Below, piece by piece: positions 1-12,700 of a stretch of DNA of 64,000 nt. The DNA is from Pycnopodia helianthoides (lineage: Eukaryota > Echinodermata > Asteroidea > Forcipulatida > Asteriidae). The translations under genes were made by a program, and so were the position numbers. Positions within the stretch are counted from its first letter, which is position 1, and each line of letters starts with the position of its first letter. Under the pieces are notes generated by a model, which worked only from the letters and a program-made list of their open reading frames with translations, made no database searches and had not been told where the DNA came from. Location of the stretch: assembly GCA_032158295.1 (NCBI GenBank), contig CM063255.1, positions 5,237,501-5,301,500 of the forward strand, in the 5' to 3' direction.

Positions 1-247
1 TGTCTTTTGTACACGCTTGTTTATGTAAATGTAGCGGATGTTGTTGTGTTGGGTCACGCTGTTGTTTGTTGACCTTTTAAAACCAAAGATAAACCGTATC
101 GGGTTTAACTTCGAGCTGTCTGAACGCAAGGTCCGACCACCTCCCGCTGCTCGTAAAGTTAAGCCGGTTCGGATCTAAATTTAGTACGCTGTCTGGACAT
201 GGCTTATTTTACCACAAATCCTGTGCCAACCAGATTTGGCAAACCTG

Positions 248-438
248 GGCCCAATGTCATAAAGCTGTTTAGCAGAAAATAGTGCTTAACACATTTCTTT
301 GCTAAGCAAAAAATGAATGGGGTACCAGTCGCAACAATGTAAACTTTATGGAATGTTGGCTGATAGCCAGTTTTTGGTAAGCAATATTTTTCTGTGCTTA
401 GCACTTTTTTGTGCTTACAGGCTCTATGAAATTGGGCC
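248..438. mobile_element. Palindromic GGGCCCAAT element
   Basis: Bounded by GGGCCCAATGTCAT and ATGAAATTGGGCCC, with internal TGCTTA/TAAGCA hairpins. It is an early diverged member of the palindromic family abundant in this window. It lies in intron 10, after exon 10. Confidence 0.6.
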
Positions 439-500
439 CCTGTTGTCACTGTTATGCTAGTAGCTACATCGCCCTAATCCCTAGTATCAGCTAGCCTCAC

Positions 501-721
501 CTGGTGTTGAACAATCACAGCATACATCATTACTGGGCAGCCTCCGGACCTGCCGTACGATCAATGCGTCAGCTCCTGTAGACCCTTATTTGGAATGTCG
601 GAGGGTGAGCTGTTGTCGTCAAACACCGCATCCAGGGCGTACTTTTTGCTGTTGTTGAGAACGGAGATCCACTCGGCGGCTTCCTCTTCGGTTTCGGCCA
701 TGAAGTGATACGTTCTGTCCC
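501..721 (-). CDS. ASAP: ASAP exon 10 (end of PH domain, start of ArfGAP zinc finger), with apparent frameshift
   Basis: After the acceptor CACCTTCCAG the exon encodes (R)[19 protein letters not shown], then [20 protein letters not shown] and [12 protein letters not shown], all close to the ASAP PH end (AEDEQ--IWMSVLxNSKEEAL..QELT). In that frame a histidine and then a TGA stop (561-563 on plus) follow at once. Moving one base gives [20 protein letters not shown] followed by TP, exactly the expected start of the ArfGAP zinc finger (VQRxxGNDVCCDCG), with the expected spacing of nine residues between QELT and LP. So one base is missing near 562-572. The exon ends at a GTGAGG donor at 500. A sequencing or assembly error, a polymorphism, or a broken copy are all possible; intact splice sites and conserved code elsewhere favour an error. 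Confidence 0.88.
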
Positions 722-3700
722 CTGGAAGGTGAAGATCCAATGGGAAAAATACTCATTAACCAGTTACGTCTGCCATACACCTAGCGACTCACCCTCCCCT
801 TGCCTGCACGCCAGTCATAATACACTGCAAACTTGTATTTTAAAATGTTTTCTTCCATTCATGCCGAGTGTATTCAATGTCTAGATCTTTTATAACTTGT
901 CGGTACACTCGATCTATGCATACTATCGTTTAGTGAAATCCTTTATTCCACGGTGGTGTCTTAAACGTTAACTGTATACCGTAAGGTATAGGTAGGGCAG
1001 TTACACTACAGGTCTTTCTTCATACAACAAAAGTGGTACGTTCTCTCTCCTGTAAAGTGAATATCCAATGGGAGAACAGTCAGTAATCAGTTAGAACAGG
1101 ATGGCGCGTATGCACGCACAACTTTTTCGGGACAACCGACCTGAGGTCCGATAAACCCACTTCTGTATTGACTCCCTCGCACTGCGCGGAACGCGACACC
1201 GCACAACGCGCGTCTACCATTTCAGGAGTCAATTCCTTTGTGTACATTTTGACATCCAAAATGGTGGACAGGATATGTGCACGTGTAAGTGACAGAGTTT
1301 TCACTTTTCAATCCCACTGAAATAAAAATAAAACTAAATTTTTTAAAAATGTTGCGTGCCTGAAAAATACGATAGATTCAATGCATCCATTAATGCATCA
1401 ATTTTTTAAATACATGTATTGTAAAATGAATTCTTAAAATGGAAGGATGAAATAATATGATCAACTATCAGGTCGTTTTCATTACATATTTCATGACACC
1501 AAACAGATAAATTTCCAATTTACTCAATGATTCTACCACCCATTAAGTCTGAACTCCAGTAACTTGACACTTCTGCAGCATATGGATAAAGAGAGGAAAT
1601 AAATAACAGTGAAATACTGTACATTTTGATGAAACTTGTTTGTATATTTTATTTCATTACACTTTCAACAGCAAAAATTAGCTCCAATAACAGGATGAAT
1701 AGGAAACGAGGGGAAATGTTCAGTTTTAGATGTGGGAGGAAAACCCCAATGGGGAAAACTCACGCAATCGGTTGGAGACTGAAAACCCAGTCCACATGAA
1801 AGGCTCTGGTCTGAGGTGGGATTCGAACCGGGGTCCACAGAGGTGAAAGGCAGGGAAAGAAACCACTGACCACACCTGATCACTTCATATACCATGTATA
1901 CAGTCAACCCTTGTTATAAAGAGGTTCTGCTTATAAAGAGCTTCTGCTTATAAAGAGGTTCTGCTTATAAAGAGGTTCTGCTTATAAAGAGGTTCTGCTT
2001 ATAAAGAGGTTCTTCTTATAAAGAGGTTCTTCTTATAAAGAGGTTCTTCTTATAAAGAGGTTCTTCTTATAAAGAGGTTCTTCTTATAAAGAGGTTCTGC
2101 TTATTAAGAAGTTCTGCTTATAAAGAAGTTCTGCTTATAAAGAGGTTCTTCTTATAAAGAGTTCTTCTTATAAAGAGGTTCTTCTTATAAAGAGGTTCTT
2201 CTTATAAAGAGGTTCTGCTTATAAAGAGGTTCTGCTTATAAAGAGTACATTCTGACATGTCTGAAGTCCTAAATCTCATTTCTGCTTTGTGTTTCTCTGT
2301 TTTGCTGTCCTCTTATAACAAGTTCCTGTTATGAAGAGGTAATTTTGCCAGTCTAAGGGATCTTGTTACAATGAGAGTTGACTGTAGTACCATAGTTCAT
2401 GGCTGTTTGCTTTACAAACATGGCCGTATGGGATTGCAGTTGCTTGACCAGAAAAGAAACCAGAAAGGAAAACATGAGCAGCACTTCTGAGGATCAGTAG
2501 TGAATGCCATGGAAGAGAATTCTAATGAAAATTTGTACTGTCAAGGAAAAAAAAGGAAACTGACTTGGTAAATTTATACCCAGTTTCCCTTGTGGTTTAT
2601 TACTCGGACATTTGAAATAAGAATATTGCATCCTCTTAAGGTGATCCCCGTGGCTGCCACTTCCCAGGTTGCATCGTAAACTTGAGTGTGATCCCTGGCT
2701 ACACGGCAGTGACAGGTTGAATGGTTTCTGACTGGCACCCCTGAACAAAGATATTGACAAAATAGGGAGACTGCCAACATAGGGCTAGATAGCTTAGTTG
2801 GTAGAGCGCCGGCACGTTAATCCGGAGGTCGTTGGTTCAAATCCCGCTCTAGTCTATTTTTCTTTGTTAAAATGAAAAAATTTCTACTTTGTGTTTTAAA
2901 CTTCAAGTTTGCTTTAGACACATTGCCGAATGGGATTGCAGTTGCCTTAAACCAGAGTGGCCACAACATCAAGACAAAACAGGAAAAAAAACACATGACC
3001 AACACTTCCTGAGGATCAGCGGTGAATACCGTTGAAGAGAACTACAATGACAATTTAAAATACCAGGCTCTTGAGTGGACCCTTGAAAAAAAAAAAGCAG
3101 AAAGAAAACATCCACGTAAGAATGAGAACGGAGTGGAGCTCCGCAAAGCTAAAACTCGGATGCTCTAAAAACTAACATTCAATCAGAAAAAAATTGACAT
3201 AGTAACATATTCAATGTCCGAAGTATTAAACACTTGTTAATTAACCTTTTAAGTTTGCTTTAAACACGTGGCCGTAAATGTATGGGATTGCAATTTCTTG
3301 ACCCAATTGGCCACACCATGAAGGCAAAACAGAAAGAAAAACACTAACAACGTTTCTGAGGTCTGTCAAAAGTGAATGCCATGTGTATAACGTAGACGTA
3401 AATTCTAATGAAAATTTGTAACACTTGTTTTAACCTTTGCCTGACTATAATTGCCACACCTTCAAGATAACACAGAAATGAAAACCATGACCATATTAGG
3501 GAATCACAACCCCAGCCTCGCATTCCCTCTTTGCTTTCTCCGAGACTTAGCCGCGGCCAAAAATCACAGAGTCCCCCAAAAAAGAAAAACAGGACATGCA
3601 AAGAGTCCTGCACAAATACTTTAACTTCCTGGCAATCATTCTCATGTAAAAAAGGCACATGTAATGGAGAAGCAATGTCAGTGTGTGTTGGCATTGAAGC

Positions 3701-6700
3701 TTGCAACCAATCTGTGCGTTGACCTCAGTATCAAGTTACTGATCGGCCTCAAGATTATGAGATAACTTTGTATCATTTCTCAGGCATTTCCTTGTAAAAC
3801 AGGAGGTAATTATGGGTTAGTTGAAGTGAACTTTATCACTCATAATATGCACAGTGATTAACCCTTTAGAGAACATACATGTGTACATGTAGCAGCCACA
3901 AACGGCTTGTACCAGAAAGCCCATACATGTACATGTAGCGGTAACAAGCTGCTTGTACTGAAATGCCCACCCCCAAGTGTGGCCACAAAGTGTTGGCCTG
4001 TTACTTACTGAAATGCCCAGAGCAGCCACAAGCGGCTTGTACCAAAAAGCCCATACATGTAGTGGCCACAAGAGGCTTGTACTGAAATGCCCACAGCAGC
4101 CACAAGTGGTACCAAACCAAAATGCCCATAGTGGCCACGAACAGTTTGTACCGCAATGCCCATAGTGGCCACAAACGGCTTGTTCCGAAATGCCCATAGT
4201 GGCTACAAACGGTTTGTACTGAAATGCCCATAGCGGCCACAAACGGCTTGTACTGAAATGCCCATAGCGTACCAGATCACAAGTGGCTTGTACAAAAATG
4301 CCCCCAAAAAATCAAAGTAAGAAGACCCTGTTGATGTCAAGCTTGTCCAGGCTGAAGTTATCAGCTACTTTGGTTCGTTTTATTATTATTTGTATTATAC
4401 AATTGTATTATGTCATGGCCGAGTGGTTAAGAGCATCGAATTCAAGTTCTGGTGGTTTAGTCATCGGGGTGTGGGTTCGAGTCCCTGTCATGACGCTTGT
4501 GTCCTTGAGCAAGACACTTTGCTATAATTGCTTCTCTTCACCCAGGGGTATAAATGTGTACCTGTGAGGGTCGAGGATCGATGAGCGCTGATAATTGGCT
4601 GCCGCGTGGTCCCATGGCCTGATAAACGGGGATTATTATATTGTAAAGCGCTTTGAGATTGTTGATACGGTGGAAAGCGCTATATAAGCACCACAATTTT
4701 TTTTAATTTTTTTTTTTATACATTTCTGTAATGAAACTAAGGAATGCCTCTTAAGTAAACTTAATCACTGTAGCTTGCAAGCCTGGGGACACCTGTAAAC
4801 ACTGGTGGTCAGAAACACCGGGGTTAACCCCTTCTGTTCTGCGATAAGTGAACAAAGCATTTATGGTTAAGTATCTTGCTCATGGACAGAAGTGCCAGGA
4901 CTGGGACTCGAACCCACACTCTGCTGATCAGAAACACCAGAGCATGAGTCCGGTGCGCTTCACCGCTCGGGCAAGACATGCATGAATATCCATACATGTC
5001 CATGCACCTCATCACAGACAATATACAAGACTTGAATCTTAAAAATTATTTCTACAAAACGTGAATCCATGCACGTGACACAGGGCACACTAAAACAATG
5101 GTCACAACGTAATTTGACATCATGAGAAAGCTAACAGGTTTATACGGACTATTACAGCGACCACTGCCTTCAAGCTTTACTTATCAAGTATAAAGTTTAC
5201 TCTATTCTCATCTTTTTAATTTCATTGACATAGTATCTCTTTTTGTGATTATCTCTATTCGGTTTAACACTGTGGAATAAATAAACAAGAAATCTGAAAC
5301 TGCAAGTATCTGGAATAAACAACGTTGAAAGAAAGAAAGAAAAAACAAACAAAACCAGCTCTCCTTTCCTTCTAATTTAAAACATGTGCAGCAGAACCAG
5401 GAAGAATGGGGCAAGGGGGGACCATAGGCCCCCCTCTCCCACTCTATGAAAAGGTTTTTCCCCCACCCCCTCCCCCACTTTCTCCCAGGGTATTTAAACA
5501 TTTTTCCTTTTTACAAATTTGGCATTATGGAAGTGCAGATGTATTGTGACATTACCAGACGTGATTCTTGGTCCTTGGGAAAAAAGTAGCAACATTTTAT
5601 TGAGTACAAGGGTTGACCTACATGTACACACGTTACAGACTTTTTCTGGCTATTTAAAAAAAGATTTCGCTGAGGGTAAAAAAGTCCGAAATCAGACATA
5701 AGTAGAAAAAATACCATGCCTGCTTTATGCCCACTCCCCCACCTCCCAGTTTCAAAATAGTTCCCTCACTGCTGCATCATTCAGTACATATGTATACACA
5801 TCGATTGTTTGACGTAAGCTAGAACAAGCATGTGCTGCATCATGCCAAAACAAATGAAGCACATGTGGACCAAGCCCCACTTGCTGGCAAGAACCACAGA
5901 ATAAGAACCGTCTCGTGACTCGCAGGAGTCAAAATTGGAAAGCGTCGAGTGATTTACAGCCGAGCCTTATCCCACAGCTCCAGATCCATCGTCGACCGTC
6001 CTCTCCGGTTCGACCGGTCGTCATCGTTGCAATCTTTTCCATTCCCAACGAGGCACCTGTCTCTTTTTGAGAAAGCAATCAACGTTCCCCCCCCCCCCCT
6101 CATTCGCAGAGAGAAGTGAATTGGGAAGAATTGAATCGCTGATGTTGTGATTTGTTTTACGACCGCCGTAAAAAAAATGGGCTAGAAATAGTCCCCTGCT
6201 TGAAACGTTTTCAGGACATGACATGCCAATTTGATGTCAGGAGGAATGCGGTGTATGGAGCTCTGATTTATGTCTTTGCTGCTTGGGAAATAGATGTACT
6301 TGTAGTACAAGATAGCATTGAAATTTAATATTTTGGTAAAGGGAAATCACATCATCGGTAATTGCTGCACTAAAATGTAGATTTGTGGGTATGATTTGAT
6401 AAGATGTATGAAGAAAAACCTATAGTCTAACTGCCCTACGTACCAACGGTATATACAGTAAACGTTTAACCCTTACAGTGCCAGCCTCGTTTTAGTAATT
6501 CTGTATCCACGGGCCGGCCCATTTAAAAAAAGAAAATTTTTTTTTTTTTTTTATGTCGAGTAGTAGAACGTAGGGAACGTTGGCCCTGTGGATGTAGATT
6601 CAGTTTGACGTTTCAGAACGTTGGCGGCGCTCGAAGGGTTCCGTGCCGGTCGTGTTTTGGCATTTCTTTATCCAGAGGGCAATTATATTTTTTGGGGGGT

Positions 6701-9700
6701 CGAGTAGTAGAACGTATGGGAATGTTGGCGGCCTGTGGATGGATACTCAGTTTGACGTTTCAGAACGTTGGCGGCACTCAAGGGTTAAGACACCGCCGTG
6801 GTATAAAGGATAACACTAAACAATAGTATGCATCGAATGAGTGTACCGACTAGTTATATAAGATCTAAACATTGAATACATTTCGGCATGCATGGAAGAA
6901 ATTTTTTTTAAATAGCATTTTTGCAGTGTATTATAACTGGCGTGCAGGCAAAGCGGAGGGTGAGTCACTAGGTGTAAATGGGGAGACGTAGTTTATAGGA
7001 GAGGTAAAAGGGAGGGTCAAGAAGGGTTGTTTAATTTGCATTTTTGACTGCCGACAAAAACTAGCTCCAGAGCACAAAATAATGTTGCACAACAGATAAA
7101 GGTTACCAGCCAAAACACCATATCACATGTACTGTCTTTGACTGGTTTCCTGCTTTCGTTTTGCTCAGCAGAAATAAGAATTTCACTTCCTTGCCACAAG
7201 GTCAAAGTATTTTAAAACTCTGCTCTTCATTGGCATAACAGCGTAGTGAGGTTGTCCATAAATTGCACTTGACACATACAAGAAATTAAAAATACTATTC
7301 CACAGACTTGCCACACGGTCAAAGAATGTTTTACTCTGCAAGAGCAGCGATGTCTTCCATAAATTGCACTCTACAAATACAATAATAATAGTGGCTTCTT
7401 ATATAGCGCTCATATCCGTCACTCAGTGACGCTCAAGGCGCTTCAACAGTCAGTATTTTCCTGCAAGGTATATACATTGTATGTGGAGCTACATGTACTT
7501 TTTGAAGTTTGAGACCTATTCCTTTACATAGCACAATGTAATGGTTTACAAGGTGCTGTGGCGCAATATGCTGCCAATCAAAGGCTTTTAACATGTTTAA
7601 AGGCACTGGACACTATTTGTAACTATTCAAAAAAATTGTTAGCAAAAACACTTACCTAGTAACAAGCAATGGAGAGCTGTTGATAGTATAAAACATTGTG
7701 AGAAACGGCACCCTCTGAAGTAACGTAGTTTTTGAGAAAGAGGTAATTTCTCACTCAAATAATAAAAGATTCAGCTGAAGCTTTTTATTATGCACCTGAA
7801 AGCACACAAATTTGTGCGACGAGGGTGTTTTTTCTTTCATTATTTTCTTGCAACTGCGATGACCAATTGAGCCCAAATTTTCACAGATTTGTTATTGTAT
7901 GCATAATGATGGGATATACCAAGTGAGAAAACTGGTTTTTGACAATTACCAAAGGTGTCCAGTGCCTTTAAAAAGTTTTTAAAAAATAAAAACAACAAAT
8001 TCACTTACTTGCCACGAGGTCAAAGTATTTTTTACTTTGTTCCTCCAGCGATGGTTTGACCTGACAGGTGAGTAGATTCATCTTGACCGGTGGCTTACTG
8101 ATCGTTGAGTGAGCTATACACAGGTATCCGTCCATGATGTCGCATCGTCGCTTCTGGTACACCTTGCGCAGACCCTCGGTGCGTTTGCTGAGGAAACCGG
8201 TCTTCTCCGTGCCGAGGGCCTTGTCGGTCTGGAGCTGGTGGAGGCTGTAGCCTTGTTTCTCTGGTGGGGTCTGTTGGGTATGATGTCGAAAATAATTAGA
8301 AGTCAATAAACAAAATAAACTAATGGTGTTTGAAATTATTTGTTCTTGTTGTTTTTGTTTGTTTGTTTGTTGGGGTGTTGGGGTGTTTGTTTGTTTGTTT
8401 GTTTGTTTTGGTTGTTTCTTTTTTGTGGGGGGAGGGTTGTTAAAGGTAAGGTCATAGATTTGTTTTTGTGAACGTAATGCTGATTTATAGGCAAAAATAT
8501 AAAGAAAAATACAATGAAAGTCACAAGTGAAAGTTTCAGCTGATAACAGTGTCTACTTGCTGAGAAAACAGGAAAAAAAAAAAAACATCAAGGTATTTTC
8601 ACAACAATGTCGAACCCATCCATGTTAAGCGAGGTGACAGCGGGTACCAACCGCTTCTCTCTGGCTGCAGCATTTGTGAATGGACACCAACCACCAGCCC
8701 TAAGAAATCTGAGAAACGACTCACGCACGAATCGTTTCTCAGATTCAAATGTTTTTTATTGATTTCTAATCACCGGGGGGAATTTCAGACCAAATAATTT
8801 CACAGGATGCAATAGACCCATTGCATATGACGTCACAACCTCAAAAAGGAGGCAGATCATTGGACGATAGCTGTTCTCTGTGCGTAAAAACGTACGCGTG
8901 ACCTCAGCGTACCTGTAGCGTTTCGCGTTATGCAAGGGCGGTCTATTGACTTATATAGACCTCTTACACAAAAAATAATGCGCCTCTGAACAATGCGCAT
9001 AATTTTGGGTGTCAACTCTCTTTTGTGCATGTTTGTAAACGATTTTGACACCCAAAATGACACCCAGGATAGGCACATGTGAGTACGATGCGCGTTGGGC
9101 AAGGGGTCTATACTACCATTACCATCTTTCTAACAAGGAGGCTTTCGGATAGAAATTACACAATTTTGTTGGGGGGAGGGGGTGGGGTCATTACCAAAGG
9201 ATGACCCTACCTTTAAGTAACATTTGAAACTGAGCATTGTGGGAAAAACATTTGAAAGATTTGCGATGACACCATGAAATCTCCAATGGGCTGTGTGGGT
9301 TCTGAAAAGGAATAACTTAACATGTTGTGCCGTTTGCACCACCATTCCCAGTATGCAGGACCTACGGTTTTACGTCCCATCCAAAGGACAAGGAACTTTT
9401 GGTATTCTCAAGGACACAAGCATCATGACCACCCAGGCCAGTTTAACGACAAAACTTGAATATATGTACGATGCCCCTAGACTGCTCGGCCGCAACATTT
9501 AATAATAATAATATAACGTACTTGTATAGCATTCAGTATTTTCCTGCAAGGTATTGTGGAGCTACGTTTTTTAAGTATTAGACCTATTCCTTTACATAGC
9601 ACCATGTAATGGTTTACAAGGTGCTGTGGCGCAAAATGCAGCCAATCAAACCAGGAACACCAGGGCGCACCCCTTCTCTTTTTGAGAAGTGCACTGAGTT

Positions 9701-12700
9701 CTTTTATGTGCATTACACAACACACGGGACCAACAGCTTTACGTCCCATCCGAAGGACGCAGCAATAATGGTTAAGTGTCTTGCTTAAGGACACAAGTGT
9801 CATGAGCGGGACTCGAACCCACACACTGCTGAACAGAAACACCAGAGCTTGAGTCCGATGCTCTTATCTACTCGGCCACGACACGCCACAATTTTGTCAG
9901 TGAAATTAAAAGATGACTTCCCTCACCTCTTTATCCAACGAGAGGCTCGTCTTAAGGAGATTCCTGAGATCCAGTAGCTTCTTTTTCTCCTCATCGTGTC
10001 TCAACTTGATCTTGTGGACGTTTTCTGAAAGCTCATCGATGTAGGATTGGAAGTTCTCGATCGTCTTCAGACCTTCTCGGTAGAAACTTTGGAAAGAAAC
10101 AAACATGGTACTTTGACATTTCGAGAGAAACAAAAAACTAACACATTTTTTACAGTATTTTTCAATTTTCTGAATTTCAGGAAAAATAAGTGAATCAGCT
10201 GAAGGGTCCCAAAGCCTACCTGTTTTCAACCCTGTAATACTCCACTAGATGTTGGACAAGCTCTGCACCTTTCTTGGATTTGATGTCATTCACTTTGATC
10301 AGGTACTAGAAAGAAAAACAAAATACACAGTAAGCTTGGGAGATATCGCTTTTTTTTCATCCACGATATATCGTTAACATTGTATCGCGATATTCGATAT
10401 TATCGCGATTAATCTTTGATGACATCATCGTCTACAATCTCATAGCGCAAGTTGTAGCTTCAGAATGACTTGTCAATGATTGTTCCAATAGAGTATTCTT
10501 CCGGTTTTACTCTAAACCTATGGTATGAAAACCTGGGCTTATTACTTACACACATTTAATGTGTTAACTACTGCGCATGACTGACTGTTTTTTTTTTTAA
10601 GACTAAACCCCGTCGGATCGGATCTGTTGGGGAATCTTGCAGTTGCGGTCTGTGACTTGCAGCTCTTTGTTGCAGCAAGATCGTCTCTACTAGGAGATTT
10701 ATTGTTGCAAGATCGTCTCGGCTAGGAAATGCATCGCGATACTTAACGATATCGCGATTTACTGATATCACGCTAAAAAAAACGTGACCCGATATTGTAA
10801 TCGTTTCAGAACTAGTATCGCGATATTCGATAATATCGTGGTATCGCCCAAGCTTAATACACATTGTCAGGAAAACCATAAGCCTAGGCCAAGGCTCTTT
10901 ACGCAAGCAAACCCGCTTTGACACACTACGGCTTTTTGTCACATCCCAAAGGACAAAGCAATGATGTTTAAGTGGCTCGCTTAAGGACACAAGTGATGAC
11001 ATCCTCTTGACATCACTACAGCTGTCTCATCTAAATGTGACTAGTGACGATCTAACTCTGAGTGAAGTTTGAAGTTTACATGAGCCTGGGAAGTGAGTCT
11101 TTGTTCGTGGAAACTTGCCGGGGAGAAAAAGAAGTATTTACAAACAAACAAAAAAGTGACCAAAAAACTAGAGGTGTTTTGGGCTGAGCCTGAACACCTA
11201 AATGCAATAAATCCCTCTACACTTACCTCACACATCTGTAGTTGAAACATCCGTCGTTCCTTCTCCATTTCCTCTGCCACCTAGAGAGAGAAAGAGAGAA
11301 AACAATCATGTAAACATCTCCATCAAAAAGTTTGATAGTTTTTTTTTGTGTAACTTCATACGGTTCAACATTTTCAAAGTAAAATATTATCCTGCCCTTT
11401 ACAGAGCCATTACAGAGGCTAAATGTGGCTAAGCACAACAAAATATTGCTCAACAGAATAAGGTTACCAGCCAAAATACCATGTCACGTGTACTGTCTGT
11501 AACTGGTGTCCTGCTTAGTTTTGCTTAGCAGATAATTGTTAAGCAATGTTTGCTGCTTAAACAGCTGTCTGACATTGGGCCCTTTTCTCAGCTTGTAATT
11601 TTTACAAAAACTTGCTTAGCAAATAAAAATCTTGTTTAGCAGAGCAGGTCACCAGCAAACATTCCATACAGTTTACATTGTTGTGCCGGCTGGTGCCCCA
11701 CTTAGTTTGCAAGCAGTATTTACTGCTCAACAGCTTCATGAGAGCTGCTTAAGCACTGAAGCACAAAAAGTACAAGCACACAGCAAAGGTTTTGCGTACC
11801 AGAATGATTACCGGCCAAAATGCCTTGTCACATGTACAATATATTCTGACTGGTTTCCTGCCTTATTTTGCTCAGCAAATAATTATTACGTAATATTATC
11901 TACTTCAAGAGCAGATGGCATTGCTTGGCAGATAATTGTTAAGCAATGTTTTGCCATGTTGAGTCCGTTGCAGGTGTACTGCATGAATGGTAATGGTCAA
12001 AGAAAATATTTGACAATTCTGAATTGGAAAACCTTTCAATGAATTTGACAGTAATTTGACACTTATTTTCCCAGTGAAATATTTCCAGCTGTATTACCGA
12101 CATGCTAACAACCGCCCCCCCTACAACAACCAGTCCTTAACCAAACTGCGGCGTGTCATGGCCGAGCGAATAAAAACACTGAACTCAAGCTCTGGTGTTT
12201 GTGATCAGCAGAGTGTGGGTTCGAGTCTCGGTCTTGATACTTGTGTCCTTAAGCAAGACACTTTAAACCATTATTGCTTCGTCCTTTGGATGGGACGTAA
12301 AGCCGTAGGTCCCGTGTGTTGTGTAATGCACGTAAAAGAACCCATTGCACTTATTGTAAAGAGAAGGGGTTCGCCCCGGTGTTCCTGGTTTAATCAGCAG
12401 CATATTGCGCCACAGCACAATGTAAACCATTACATGGTGCTACATGTACATGTACATGTATATAAAGGAAAAAGGTCTCATACTTTAAAACGTTGCTCCA
12501 CATACAATGCAAGATAAGTTATGTAATAATGTTGGAGCACCACATAAGAAGCCACTATTATTACTATATATTATTATAGCTGCCTGACTGGTCACAGTAA
12601 TGTACAATGTAAGTAAACACTGTACCTGCCTAAGCCCATGTACAGAAGCACTTATTACAATAAATCATTCATTATTTACTGCCTTGCAAATAAACATACC

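Noticed and set aside
1..500. A further ASAP exon (rest of the ArfGAP zinc finger) to the left of exon 10
   Set aside because: No stretch on the minus strand encodes the expected WLS-NLG-ILTCIECSG pattern; 248-438 is a palindromic repeat.
1080..1304. A 74-residue open frame near exon 10 with CpG-rich sequence
   Set aside because: No similarity to ASAP or another family; it lies in a repeat-like region with palindromic traces.
2783..2854. A functional tRNA-Asn gene
   Set aside because: C instead of T at position 33, a mismatch in the anticodon stem, mismatches in the T stem, and a SINE tail shared with other copies.
3817..4242. Open frames rich in repeated W/G/H residues on both strands
   Set aside because: They are translations of the 34-bp minisatellite; length not divisible problems are hidden by units that stay open in several frames. 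No conserved domain and no start context.
10568..11002. A 144-residue open frame on the minus strand
   Set aside because: It runs through the hAT-like MITE and adjoining SINE-like sequence; the repeated residues come from ATCGCGATA motifs.
12056..12517. A 153-residue open frame on the plus strand
   Set aside because: It is mostly the translation of a SINE; similar peptides ([29 protein letters not shown]) appear at every SINE copy.
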